Below are positions 33,404-42,883 of a stretch of 64,000 nt of DNA, in pieces. Location: contig NZ_QOHH01000004.1 in the NCBI RefSeq assembly GCF_003319105.1, forward strand, positions 240,061-304,060, in the 5' to 3' direction. This DNA comes from Blastococcus sp. TF02-09. Lineage in GTDB: Bacteria; Actinomycetota; Actinomycetes; Mycobacteriales; Geodermatophilaceae. A program made the translations under genes and the position numbers. Positions within the stretch are counted from its first letter, which is position 1; every line of letters begins with the position of its first letter. Under the pieces are notes generated by a model, which ran no database searches, was not told the origin of the DNA, and worked only from the letters and a program-made list of their open reading frames with translations.

Positions 33404-36400
33404 CTACCTCGGGGCGGTCGGCATGCGAGTTGCGCACCGCCGGGATGCGACGAACCGAGCCGCCTGCACGCTGTCGTCGGGCGCTCCCGGCGCGGTACTC
33501 GCCGGCCGTTCGAGACTGGACGTCCGCGACTTGGCGTCGACGGAGCGCTGGAGCCCATCGAGCGACATCTTCCGGCTTTCATGACCGGCAGCCATCCGGT
33601 GGGCCATCGCGTCGAAGACCTCGGACAGCGCGATGTCGGGTGCGATGGCAGTGCGGGCCACCAGTTCGGTGAGGTGTGCAGGCCAGCTGGTGGTGGGCAG
33701 AGCGGCGATGACCTCGGCGGCGCGACGCGTCGCGTGGACCTGACCCTCAACGGTGTCCAGCCGGTCGGCGTAGACGGCAACGCGGGCGTCGATGAGCGTG
33801 CCCGCCAGGCTGGGGGAGGCAGCGAGGGCCCCGATGAGGGCGGTTGGGCCGGCCATCTGCAGCAGCTCGGCGGGGTCCTTGCCGGTCGCGACAGCGAGGT
33901 GGCGTGGGTCGTCGCCGCGGGCGGTCAGCTGCCAGAAGATGCGTTGCGCGGCCTGCTGTCCGGCGGAGTCAGCGTCGGTGGCGACGATGACCCCCGGTTG
34001 TCCTTCGCCGATGAAGGGGCGCAGCCGGTCGGCCTGTGCATCGGTGAACGCGGTACCCAGGGGCGCTATGCCGACGTACCTGCCGTCGCCAGCCAAGGTG
34101 ACTGCCAGCGCGTCGAGGGGGCCCTCGACGATGACCGGGACGGCGCCGGCCGCCAGGGCTGTGGCGCCTTCGGTCAGGCCGTACAGCTCGCGCCCCTTGG
34201 TGAACAGGTCTGTCTCGGCGGTGTTCAGGTACTTGGGAACGGCTCGACTCGCTGTTTCGCCGTCGTACGCGGGGTTGCGGCGGCCGATCCAGCCGTGGAT
34301 CGCCGCGCCGTCGCGGATGGCGAAGACCAGTCGGTCGCGGAAGCGGTCGATGACCCGCTCGGTGGAGGCGTAGCTGCCCAGGCCGGCGGCGACGATCTCG
34401 GGGTCCGTGGCGCCGAAGCGGCGCAGATGGTCGGTCAGCTCAGTCCACCCGGCGGGCGCGTAGCCGAGGGTGACCCGCTCGTCCGCGGCAACGTCGGTGC
34501 CGAGCCGTCCGATGAGGTAGGACGGCGCCCACGAGTCGCGGAAGCGGGCGGCGAAGAAGCCAGCGGCCTGCTCGTTGAGCTCGAGGAGGCGCCGCCGGGC
34601 GGCGCGGGGCGCGTCGCCCAACTCGGCCCGGCCGATCGCGCGACCGGCATCAGCGGGGTCGTCCAGGTCCTCAGGTTCCGCGAGGCCGGCCAGCCAGTCC
34701 TCATCGAGGACGCCGTCCGGCGTCGGGAGCTGGTCGAGGTCGTCGAGCGGCGGGCATGCGTTGGTGAGCCCACCGGACGTAGGATCGGTGAGCAGGCCGA
34801 TCCGCCACACGAGCCCGGTGGTCAACTCCTCGGGACGCAGCGGCTCGTCGTCGGGGTGACCGGCGCGCAGCAGGTCGTACGCGGTGTCCAAGAGCTGCTC
34901 TGGGGACCAACCGGTGAGGCAGGCCGAGCTGACGGCGGCGACCAGCGCGGGCCAACCCGGATCGCCGAACACCCGGCCGGCAGCCGGACCACCGACGACG
35001 GCGGTCAAAGCCGGCGCCCAGTCCGGGCGCAGCGTCTGTGCCGAGACGGCACCGCCTGCCAGTGCGGCGGGGGAGAGGTGCCCGGACAGCCGCCACCAGA
35101 GCGCGGCGGCCGGCTGCTCGTCAGGCAGGGGACGGCCGGCGGCCGCCTGGACCAGTGAGGTGACGTCGATACCGGCGCGCTCGGCCGTGCTGAGACGCTC
35201 GGCGAGGGTCGGCCAGTAGGGGTCGGCGGTGAGGCGCGGGCCGATGCCGTGGGCGAGAGCCGACCACTCTGCGGCGGCCGTGCCCGGTTCGCCGAGCAGC
35301 CGCTCGATGCGGGCGTTGAGGGTGCGCTGGGCGCGGGCCTCGGCGGCCGCAGGCAGCGCGGGGCCGGTGAGGCGCCGGTCGGCGCCGTTGACGCCGTGGG
35401 CCGCGCGCCAGACGGCGAGGTCGGCGACGAGGTCAGGGTCACGGTCGAGCAGCGGCAACGCCCAGGCGGGAGCGCTGGCCGGAGTCCAGGCGCGGGCCTC
35501 ATTGGCGACGGCGGTGGCGAGCGCGGCGACCTCGTCGGCGCGGTGGGTCAGGTAGGCGCGCCACCGGGGGTCGGTCCGCAGCGTCTCGGGGATGGCGGGC
35601 AGCCACGGCAGCGGACCGGTTCCGGCCGCGTGGTGACCGGTGGGGTCGATGCGCCAGTCGAGAACCGCCGCGGTGTCGCGGGCGTCGTGCAGGCCGCGCG
35701 GCGATGCCAGCGCCCGCCTGAGGAGATCAACCGGGTCCTGGCCGGCGACGGCGCACAGCGCCAGATGCGCGCGCAAGACCGAGTAGGCGTCCTGCGCGGT
35801 CAGTCCGGGCACCGCGTCCTCGGCGGCGCTGTCGATCGCCACGAGCGCGTGGGACCCGAGCCGGTCCTCCGCGGCGGTGCTCAGCGCGTGGGAGTACCGG
35901 TCGGCGCTGGAGGAGAGCCGGGCGGCTGGTTCGGCCAGCGCCCGGCTGTGGCTGGTGGCCGAGGTCTGGCTGCCGTCGCGTCCCAGGACCCGGGTGAGCA
36001 GGTCGACGGCGGTGGGCGGCAGCAGCGCGTCACGGGTGATCGCGGTGTGCGGGTCGCCGTCCCCGGCGGTGAGGAGGAAGACGTGGTTGGCGTGACGGCC
36101 GCGGGTGAGCGCCACGTACAGCAGCTGGCGGGTCTCCGTGCCGCTGGCGACGGCGTAGCAGGTGTCAGCCGTGACGCCTTGGGCGCCGTGCACGGTGGTG
36201 GCGTAGCCGAGGATGACGTGCTCGATGACGTAGCCGGCGGGCAGGGTGAGGTGCCGGCCGGTGCGCTGGTGGACGACGTCGAGGGCTCCACTGTCGTGGA
36301 CGGCGGTGACGGTCCACCGGTCACCGTTCTTCACCCATTCGGTGGCGCCGAGCGCCAAGGTGCGCTCGTTGCGACGGGTGATCACCGCGTCCCCGGCGGA

Positions 36401-38932
36401 GGCGGACATCGAGTCGGCCAGGGTGACCTCGCGGCCGATCGGCTCGGTCTGCCGGGCCAGGCGATCGGTGCGGGCGCGGGCGTTCAGCTCGGTGACCAGC
36501 TCACGGGTGGGAGCCAGCATGATGGCGTCGCGTCCCGCGGCGCGGTCGGTGGCCCAGGCGGTGTAGGCGTCCTCGGTGACCGTGGCGAGGTCGCCGACAT
36601 GTACGCGGCCGTGGTCGACGTAGTAGGCCAGAGCCGCCGGGTCGCCCTCGCGCAGCGCCAGCGATGCCGCGCCCTCGGCGTGGTTGGCGCTGCCGGCGTC
36701 CGGGTCGGTGAAGCGGACGACCTGGGAGAGACTGACCGCGCCGTGGGTGGCGGCGAGGTCGCGCAGCACTCCGCCGGCGCCCACGGCGGCCAGCTGCTGG
36801 TCGTCACCGATCAGCCGAATCGATCCACCGGCCGCGGTGACGTGCTCGACCACGCGGGCGAGGTCTGCAGTGCCGGCCATGCCGGCCTCGTCGACCACCA
36901 CGAGGGTGCCCGGATCGATCGTGGGCAGCCAGGGTGGGACGTCGAGGTCGGTGGTCAGCGCGTGGATCAGCTTGGCCAGCGTGTCGGTGCTGGCGCCGAT
37001 CTGCTCGCGCAGCACCGTGGCCGCCGCCGCCGAGGGAGCCAGTCCGACGACGTTGCCGCCGCCGGCGCGCCAGGCGGCCGACAGCGTCCGCAGCGCGGTG
37101 GTCTTGCCGGTGCCGGCCGGCGCCAGTGCCAGCTGCACCGGCGCGCCCGACGTGGCCAGCTCACGGACCAGCTGCACCTGGCCCGGGTTCAGCGTCACCC
37201 CGTTGGCGACCGACTCCACGAGCGCGACCTCGACGGCCGCAGCAGGGGTGACATGCCCGTCGCGTCTGCCGGCCGCAGCGAGAATCAGCTCCTCAGCGGC
37301 GAGGATCTCGCTTGAGGTGTAAAGCGCCGAGCCGGCCACCACGTACACCGACGTGCCGTCGGAGCGGCGCAGTGGGGCGGGTTCGTCGGCGACGCGCCGG
37401 CCCGGTGTCACCCCGCCGTCCAGTCGGACCGACAGCGGGGATGACAGCGCGGTGGCGACGACCGCGTCGACCGCCCCATCCACGTCGCTCAGTCCGATTC
37501 CGGCGGCCCGGGCCTCGCGTTCGGCCTCGGCGCGGACGTGGTTCTCCTGCCAGGTCGCTCGCGCGCTGCTCACCACGGCGAGCACCTGCTGGGCGGTCTC
37601 GGTCACCCAAGCGCGCGTGGGGCCGCGTGGGCGGCCACGGGTACTGCGCAGGACACCATTCAGATACGCGCGTAGTCCAGCTTCGCCGCCCAGCGTGGCC
37701 AGCGCCTGCGCCCGCCAGGAGGCGCGCTGCTCGGCGTGGGACCGCGGCTCGTGCTTGGCCTGGCGGGTCTCCAGGTTGGCCCGCTGAGCCAGGGACATCG
37801 CCTCGACCGTGGTCGGTGGGCGGCCGTGGTCGGCCTGAAACTGCACCGCCAGTGCCGCGCGGCGTACCTCGATCGCCCGCCGCCGTGAGGACCAGAGCTG
37901 GGGGAGCGGCCCGTCGATACCGACGATCTCCCGCACCGGTCGTCTGCCCGGCTCGGTGCCGGGCCGGTCGGCGAAGCGGACGCCGAGCCGGTCGACGACC
38001 AACGCCTCCAGTCGGGTGTTGTACCGCTCGGAGGCGGCGACCTTGTTCTTGTAGATCGGTCGCCCGTCCAACGCCAGCCACCGGCCGTCGAGCGTCTGTA
38101 CCTTGTTGCTGATCGCCACGTGGGTGTGCAGGTCCGGGTCGCCGGCACGGGAGTCGCGGTGGGTGAACGCCGCCGCGATCAGTCCTCGGACCTCTACCTG
38201 GGCCACCCCATTGCGGCCGACACGGGTGTACGTCGCGTGGTCCTCCAGCCACGCCAGCGTGTCCGCGACGGCGTCGGCGTGCGCCTGCTCGATGACGGCT
38301 GTGACCTCCGGCGGGGCGATGGCCCACAGCGTCGAGACGCTCTTGACCGGGCTGAAGGTCAGGTCGTAGCCGGCCACCGCCGTCGTGGCCTGCCGGGAGA
38401 TCCGGGCCAGGTGGCCGGACAGCTCCCGGGCGTCGGCTGGCGGTCGGCCGTAGCTCTCGGCGAACATCGCGCTCGCCACGGCCGTTCGGATCCGCGCGCG
38501 GTCCTCCTCCGGAACCGGGGTGACGGCGTCCAAGCCGCGGGCGAAGTTGTGGTCACGGAATTCCTCGGCGCAGCGACGGCGGAACTCGTTGGCCTGTTCG
38601 AAGACGCGATACGGTGCGCCCAGTCGGCTGACCTGATCGACCTGCTGCGGGTCCTTGCCCGCGAGTCGCGCCGCTTGCTCGAGCTCCTCGGCGTTGGGGT
38701 GACGTCCCTTGCCGAACAGCGCCACCATCTGCGCCTCGGTGACCCGCTCACCGAGCGGGAAGTCCGGCACACCGGCAAGGCCGTGGCCCATCCAGACGCC
38801 GGGCGTCTCGCCCTTCTCGCTGTAGTAGTCGCCGAGGCTCCCGAATCCGCGTGTCGTGGCGTCGTGCGCGGCCACCTGGCGGGTCAGGTACGTGTACCCA
38901 TCGCCCGCGGTGAGCTTGTGCAACGTCATCAC
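33404..38932 (-). CDS. MobF-family relaxase-helicase with C-terminal Toprim/primase region
   Basis: The 1842-residue conjugative relaxase starts at GTG or ATG near 38932. The N-terminal relaxase domain has FTHRDSRAGDPDLHTHVAIS (metal-binding His triad near 257-272). The central RecD-like helicase has Walker A LAPAGTGKTTALRTL (about 603-617), Walker B VVVDEAGMAG (about 680) and a late VHGAQGVTADT motif. The last 350 residues carry a DnaG-type catalytic core: FRDRLVFAIRD, a YLNTAETDLFTKGRELYGL segment, Toprim Glu in PVIVEGPLDALAV and DxD in GVIVATDADSAGQQ. It would nick oriT, unwind the strand and perhaps prime synthesis in the recipient. Confidence 0.9.
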   Translation of the reverse strand: MMTLHKLTAGDGYTYLTRQVAAHDATTRGFGSLGDYYSEKGETPGVWMGHGLAGVPDFPLGERVTEAQMVALFGKGRHPNAEELEQAARLAGKDPQQVDQVSRLGAPYRVFEQANEFRRRCAEEFRDHNFARGLDAVTPVPEEDRARIRTAVASAMFAESYGRPPADARELSGHLARISRQATTAVAGYDLTFSPVKSVSTLWAIAPPEVTAVIEQAHADAVADTLAWLEDHATYTRVGRNGVAQVEVRGLIAAAFTHRDSRAGDPDLHTHVAISNKVQTLDGRWLALDGRPIYKNKVAASERYNTRLEALVVDRLGVRFADRPGTEPGRRPVREIVGIDGPLPQLWSSRRRAIEVRRAALAVQFQADHGRPPTTVEAMSLAQRANLETRQAKHEPRSHAEQRASWRAQALATLGGEAGLRAYLNGVLRSTRGRPRGPTRAWVTETAQQVLAVVSSARATWQENHVRAEAEREARAAGIGLSDVDGAVDAVVATALSSPLSVRLDGGVTPGRRVADEPAPLRRSDGTSVYVVAGSALYTSSEILAAEELILAAAGRRDGHVTPAAAVEVALVESVANGVTLNPGQVQLVRELATSGAPVQLALAPAGTGKTTALRTLSAAWRAGGGNVVGLAPSAAAATVLREQIGASTDTLAKLIHALTTDLDVPPWLPTIDPGTLVVVDEAGMAGTADLARVVEHVTAAGGSIRLIGDDQQLAAVGAGGVLRDLAATHGAVSLSQVVRFTDPDAGSANHAEGAASLALREGDPAALAYYVDHGRVHVGDLATVTEDAYTAWATDRAAGRDAIMLAPTRELVTELNARARTDRLARQTEPIGREVTLADSMSASAGDAVITRRNERTLALGATEWVKNGDRWTVTAVHDSGALDVVHQRTGRHLTLPAGYVIEHVILGYATTVHGAQGVTADTCYAVASGTETRQLLYVALTRGRHANHVFLLTAGDGDPHTAITRDALLPPTAVDLLTRVLGRDGSQTSATSHSRALAEPAARLSSSADRYSHALSTAAEDRLGSHALVAIDSAAEDAVPGLTAQDAYSVLRAHLALCAVAGQDPVDLLRRALASPRGLHDARDTAAVLDWRIDPTGHHAAGTGPLPWLPAIPETLRTDPRWRAYLTHRADEVAALATAVANEARAWTPASAPAWALPLLDRDPDLVADLAVWRAAHGVNGADRRLTGPALPAAAEARAQRTLNARIERLLGEPGTAAAEWSALAHGIGPRLTADPYWPTLAERLSTAERAGIDVTSLVQAAAGRPLPDEQPAAALWWRLSGHLSPAALAGGAVSAQTLRPDWAPALTAVVGGPAAGRVFGDPGWPALVAAVSSACLTGWSPEQLLDTAYDLLRAGHPDDEPLRPEELTTGLVWRIGLLTDPTSGGLTNACPPLDDLDQLPTPDGVLDEDWLAGLAEPEDLDDPADAGRAIGRAELGDAPRAARRRLLELNEQAAGFFAARFRDSWAPSYLIGRLGTDVAADERVTLGYAPAGWTELTDHLRRFGATDPEIVAAGLGSYASTERVIDRFRDRLVFAIRDGAAIHGWIGRRNPAYDGETASRAVPKYLNTAETDLFTKGRELYGLTEGATALAAGAVPVIVEGPLDALAVTLAGDGRYVGIAPLGTAFTDAQADRLRPFIGEGQPGVIVATDADSAGQQAAQRIFWQLTARGDDPRHLAVATGKDPAELLQMAGPTALIGALAASPSLAGTLIDARVAVYADRLDTVEGQVHATRRAAEVIAALPTTSWPAHLTELVARTAIAPDIALSEVFDAMAHRMAAGHESRKMSLDGLQRSVDAKSRTSSLERPASTAPGAPDDSVQAARFVASRRCATRMPTAPR

Positions 38933-38956
38933 AACCTGACGCTAGGAAGCGCTGTC

Positions 38957-39007
38957 CCATCAAGATCATCCTGGATGCACTAGGTGTGTGGCCGATGATC
39001 TTGATGG
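38957..39007. repeat. Perfect 14-bp inverted repeat, candidate oriT
   Basis: CCATCAAGATCATC (38957-38970) and GATGATCTTGATGG (38994-39007) are exact reverse complements, with a 23-nt loop. The repeat lies 25 bp upstream of the relaxase start, in the gap between two divergent genes. MobF relaxases bind an inverted repeat next to the nick site, usually beside their own gene, so this is the best oriT candidate in the window. It could instead be an operator. Confidence 0.55.
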
Positions 39008-39129
39008 CTGCGTGCGCGTGATGATGTGGCCCTCCCTCGGCCGGCTCCCTCGCGGCGGGTGTGAACGCGGGTGATTCACGGCAGTTTCTGGCGCTTGCAG
39101 GCCCCGCCTTCTGGAGGAACGATCCGGGC

Positions 39130-39525
39130 ATGCCGGTGCGAAGAGCTGAGCCAGGAACCGACAACTTGATCATTGAGCCGTTTGGGTGGAGCGGCGACGT
39201 CAAGCTTCGGGTCCCACCGGAGCACAGTGCAGAGATTCGGCGCCTGCTCGACGAGGCGGGGCTGGCTCACAGCCAAGGTATGGAGCACTCGCACGGCCCC
39301 GTGATGGACCTCCTGGTTGCAACCGTCGAGGAACCAGCGGCGTGGGCCGCGCTGGCTGGCGTCGTCACTACCTACCTGCGGCGGAATGTCTCCCGCTCTG
39401 TGCGCGTCGGCGACACGGTCGTCAAGGGGTATGCCGCCCAGGACGCCGAGCGCATCGTCAGAGAGCTGGGCTTGAAGCATCGAGACGGCGGCAACGGCTC
39501 GACCGCTGGTCCGGATCAGACATGA
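39130..39525 (+). CDS. Small protein resembling EACC1 (effector-associated component)
   Basis: The product is 131 aa from ATG 39130 (MPVRRAEPGTDN), with GGAGG about 13 bp upstream. It has a polar N-terminus, then MDLLVATVEEPAAWAALAGV, YLRRNVSRSVRVGD and DAERIVRELGL. The central hydrophobic helix plus a basic WL/YLRR stretch and beta tail resemble effector-associated constant component 1 of bacterial conflict systems. The match is by general pattern only. It lies upstream of an ATPase-nuclease pair on the same strand but is separated by 167 bp with a hairpin. Confidence 0.5.
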   Translation: MPVRRAEPGTDNLIIEPFGWSGDVKLRVPPEHSAEIRRLLDEAGLAHSQGMEHSHGPVMDLLVATVEEPAAWAALAGVVTTYLRRNVSRSVRVGDTVVKGYAAQDAERIVRELGLKHRDGGNGSTAGPDQT

Positions 39526-39561
39526 ACGCTGAATAACTCGCGCCGGGGGGCGGGGTATATC

Positions 39562-39584
39562 CGAGCCGGCAGACCACCGGCTCG
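39562..39584 (+). terminator. GC-rich hairpin after the EACC1-like gene
   Basis: CGAGCCGG (39562-39569) and CCGGCTCG (39577-39584) form a perfect 8-bp stem with a 7-nt loop, 37 bp after the stop codon. No T-run follows, so termination is only one possibility. Confidence 0.4.
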
Positions 39585-39692
39585 CTTCGCCCGGCCGGCG
39601 CCGAACCGGCGGGTCCTGGATGCGGCACTCTCGTGCTGACCGGAGCGGTCCTCTTCCGTACTGCAATCGTGTCTTCCGATGTGAGGTGTCCC

Positions 39693-41315
39693 ATGAGATT
39701 CCAGCGGTCCGTGCGCCCGATGCCGAGGCGGGGCGAGGCGGCCGTGGCATACCTGGGGGAGGACAACTGGGATGACTTCGGGCTGAAAACGCTGTTCGAG
39801 GCACAACTGATACTCGGGTCCGGCGAGACGGTCGTGCTCGGTGGAGTGAAGATCTTTCGTCGCGGCCAAGAAGCAGGGCGCACCGACGTACCGACCTCCT
39901 TCACGCAGCTCAGTAAGGACTACTACTCCCTTGGGCAGGACCCCTTGTACTACGAGATGCTGCGAGTCCGGCCGGACTTGCGAGCCGACTACCTGCGCGC
40001 AATTCGGGACGTGACCCTGCTGTCCCCGAGAGAGATCGCGGAGTTGGAACGGGAGAGCGCGTGGCGGAAATCGCTGCTACGCTACGGCCAAGCGGAGGCG
40101 GCTTTGGACGCCGAACTCCGCACGGCTCAGCATCGCCAAAGGGCTCCTGGGGTCCTGTCCTTCGATTTTCGCCTGACCGGCCGCGCAGACGCACCGACCG
40201 CGGCCTTCCGGTTCGATGACACCCGAGAACTGCCCGGACGCGTCAACGTCGTCATCGGCTACAACGGGGTCGGCAAGACGAAGCTGCTCGCCGATCTTGC
40301 CTCAGCGGCCAGTCGAGTGCGGGACGCCGAGTTGCTCTCCGAGCCGGCGGGCGGCGAACTCGGGCAGCTCACCGGCGAAGACACATTCTTCGGTGCAGTG
40401 ATCGCCGTGTCCTACAGCGCGTTCGACAGTTTCGTCCGACCACCGTCGCGTCCGTCGGTCGAGCAGCCGGGGGAGACGAACTTCTTCGGCTACACCTACT
40501 GCGGATTGCGACGCCTCAGCAGCTCGACCTCGGCAGAGGTTACGGGGCGGGGCCTGGCTGCGGGCGACAATTCGGCCGAGGGCGATGCGTCAGCCGCAAA
40601 CGAGGCAGAGGGGCAGCGCGTAGCGGCAGAAACTCTGGAACTCAAGGGCATTGACGAGCTGACCGCCGAGTTTCAGCACGCCTTCGGCCAGGCGCGGGAT
40701 CATCCCGGCCAGCGTCCTCACCTACTCGAAGCGTTGCGGCATCTCTCCGCAGAGCCGTCGTTCGGGCGGATCGGAATTAACCCGGCCGAACTGGTCACCC
40801 TGCCCGCGGACAGGGTTCACAGCGAGTTCGCGGACTCCAGCACCGGCCACAAGTTCGTGCTCAACATCGTCGCTCAGCTGGCGGCGAACCTCCGGCAGCG
40901 CTCGCTGGTCCTGCTCGACGAACCGGAGGCGCATCTACATCCACCGCTCGTGGCTGCCTTGCTCAAAGCCGTGCACCATCTCCTGCAGGCGCACGACTCG
41001 TTCGCTGTGGTGGCGACCCACAGCCCTGTCGTCCTGCAAGAGATCCCGGCCGACCACGTCCACGTTCTTTCGCGGTTCGGTCAGGAGACCAGGCTGTCCG
41101 CCGTCGATATCGAGACGTTCGCCGAAGGGATCGGCGCCATCACCCGCAGCGTCTTTCACCTCGACAGCTCGGCCACCGACTTTCAGGGCACCCTTCGGGA
41201 GCTGGCCAGCCGGCATGCGGTCACCGAGATCGAGGGCATGTTTCGGCTTGGACTGAGCGCTCAGGGGCGCGCCATGGTCGTGCGATACCGGCGTTCGGCC
41301 GCCCCCCGCGACTGA
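39693..41315 (+). CDS. SMC/OLD-like ATPase, PtuA-like (Septu-type pair)
   Basis: The product is 540 aa from ATG 39693, with GAGGTG 4 bp before it. After an N-terminal region of about 150 residues (SFTQLSKDYYSLGQDPLYYE) comes an ABC-type ATPase: Walker A IGYNGVGKTKLLADL near 187-201, a Glu/Ala-rich insertion at about 280-330, DSSTGHKFVLNIVAQL as signature-like region, Walker B RSLVLLDEPEAHLHPP near 403-418, and H-loop ATHSPVVLQEIP near 442. An HNH nuclease gene is fused by a one-base overlap, the layout of Septu (PtuA-PtuB) antiphage systems. Other ATPase-HNH defence pairs are possible. Confidence 0.75.
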   Translation: MRFQRSVRPMPRRGEAAVAYLGEDNWDDFGLKTLFEAQLILGSGETVVLGGVKIFRRGQEAGRTDVPTSFTQLSKDYYSLGQDPLYYEMLRVRPDLRADYLRAIRDVTLLSPREIAELERESAWRKSLLRYGQAEAALDAELRTAQHRQRAPGVLSFDFRLTGRADAPTAAFRFDDTRELPGRVNVVIGYNGVGKTKLLADLASAASRVRDAELLSEPAGGELGQLTGEDTFFGAVIAVSYSAFDSFVRPPSRPSVEQPGETNFFGYTYCGLRRLSSSTSAEVTGRGLAAGDNSAEGDASAANEAEGQRVAAETLELKGIDELTAEFQHAFGQARDHPGQRPHLLEALRHLSAEPSFGRIGINPAELVTLPADRVHSEFADSSTGHKFVLNIVAQLAANLRQRSLVLLDEPEAHLHPPLVAALLKAVHHLLQAHDSFAVVATHSPVVLQEIPADHVHVLSRFGQETRLSAVDIETFAEGIGAITRSVFHLDSSATDFQGTLRELASRHAVTEIEGMFRLGLSAQGRAMVVRYRRSAAPRD

Positions 41316-42172
41316 TGCTGTCCCTTGCTGCACCCTCCCTCGATGACGGCGTTCTGTTAGAGACAGTCATCGCGTCACGCAATGCCGGCGTCGGCAAGAG
41401 TTGGTTGGTCGACCACGTCTCCGAGATCGCGACTGCCTATGTCGCCTACCATGCCGCCGGCGCCGGCCTCGTCCAGCTCGTTCCGATGGTCACTGACCGA
41501 ACGTCGGTCGCCCACCGGGCCATGGAGAGCAACTGGGCGTCGTTGGACAACACCAGCACGGCCGACGTCAAGCCGGCCATCTTGAAGCGCAGCGCCCGAT
41601 GCGTACTCTGCGCCGACCAGCAGGCCGGCCAGATCGACCACTACTTGCCCAAGGCGGTGTACCCCGAGTTCGCCATCCTGCAGGCAAACTTGGCTCCTGC
41701 CTGCGGGCGGTGCAACCACATGAAGAGCGACCGGTACCGCCAGGACGGGCAACCGTTGTTCCTCCATCCCTATCACCACCGGCTCCCGACGGAGCGATGG
41801 CTGACCGCGGAGGTTCAGCTGGTCGACGGCGTGCTCGTGGTGGACTTCGCCGTCATCCAGTCGCCCACGATGTCGGCCGAGACCTACGAGCTGCTCGCCA
41901 GGCACTTCTCTGTCCTGCGGCTGGGTGACCTGTACGGGGACAACGCGATCTCGGCCATGGGTGAGATCAAGTTGACCTGCCAGGAGGAGTTCACCACCGG
42001 AGGAGCACAGGCCGTGCAGCGCTATCTTGAAAAGCTGGCGCGCTCAGTCGCCGGCTTTCGCGGCGTGAACCACTGGCGTTCGACGCTGATGGAGGCGCTC
42101 GGCGGCTCCTGGTCCTTCTGCGCCGGGGGCTTTCGCTACATCCCGGACAGTGAAGGTATCGCGATCGACTGA
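41315..42172 (+). CDS. HNH endonuclease, PtuB-like
   Basis: The 285-residue product overlaps the ATPase stop by one base. The HNH site is clear: [17 protein letters not shown] has the first Cys pair and Asp-His near residues 96-112, and [16 protein letters not shown] has the second Cys pair and Asn-His, near 128-143. The C-terminal 140 residues are of unknown fold. In Septu-type systems the HNH partner cuts DNA or RNA when the ATPase senses phage infection. Its G+C and codon use resemble its neighbours. Confidence 0.78.
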   Translation: MLSLAAPSLDDGVLLETVIASRNAGVGKSWLVDHVSEIATAYVAYHAAGAGLVQLVPMVTDRTSVAHRAMESNWASLDNTSTADVKPAILKRSARCVLCADQQAGQIDHYLPKAVYPEFAILQANLAPACGRCNHMKSDRYRQDGQPLFLHPYHHRLPTERWLTAEVQLVDGVLVVDFAVIQSPTMSAETYELLARHFSVLRLGDLYGDNAISAMGEIKLTCQEEFTTGGAQAVQRYLEKLARSVAGFRGVNHWRSTLMEALGGSWSFCAGGFRYIPDSEGIAID

Positions 42173-42288
42173 CCGAGGACCGGGCGCGGCTGCCTCGCGG
42201 TTGTCGTCGCTGGCCGGTCCCTGCTCACGCTTCTGCTGGCTGTGCACTCCTCAGTGCCGTCGCGGGCGGATACGTGCGGTCCGCTGCG

Positions 42289-42815
42289 TCGGTTCCTCTA
42301 GCCGCAGGGACGACGACCGTGGTGGGCGGCGGCACCGGCCCGACCGGGGGCTCCAAGGCGACGCTGACCACTCCGGGGTCGTGGTGGCTACAGCGCATGC
42401 CCGCTGCCGTCGACCCCTGACCGGTCAACGTGCTGCTCCTGGCCCCGGGGCAACACCGTGTCCCACGAGGCGCTTGGCCGCCGTCGCCGCCCTCGTGACC
42501 CGAACGCCTTGATCCTCACCCCCGTTGCCGCGGCTCGGCTACAACGTCGCCAACCCGGCGGCTGTCGATCCCGCGGTCGTCTTCGTCTCCCAGGCCGCCA
42601 TCGACGACGCGTGGCCGACCAGCTGAGCACCCGTCGTCTGCTGGTCGCCGTCGACAATGTGCGCGGACGCATCAAGGAGGACCTGCCGTAGAAACACCGC
42701 GCTGCCCCGGATCGAGGTCGACCTCGACCCCTACAGCGTCCGGGTCGACGGCGAGCGGATCGAACACGAACCGGCCACAGGACTGCCGAAGGCGCAGCGC
42801 TACTTCCTGTTCTGA
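42289..42815 (+). pseudogene. ureC: Decayed urease alpha subunit (ureC) remnant
   Basis: Three pieces of UreC are readable in order. The first is [19 protein letters not shown] continuing to SWWLQRM, then a TGA in place of a Trp codon. The second contains AVVFVSQAAID and, in another frame, [15 protein letters not shown]. The last is the C-terminus [18 protein letters not shown] ending AQRYFLF at 42815. The catalytic middle of the protein is deleted and there are frameshifts and a stop. No other urease gene is present. Confidence 0.82.
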
Positions 42816-42883
42816 TCGGCAGGCTCAGCGAGGCCTGCCACGTCGAAATCCGGTCCGATAGCGTGCAGGCCGAGAGGCAGCTG

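Noticed and set aside
33248..35158. A 636-codon plus-strand frame opposite the relaxase tail, and a similar one at 35249-37315
   Set aside because: Composition is Gly/Arg/Val-rich shadow sequence; the minus strand has the Toprim and helicase motifs.
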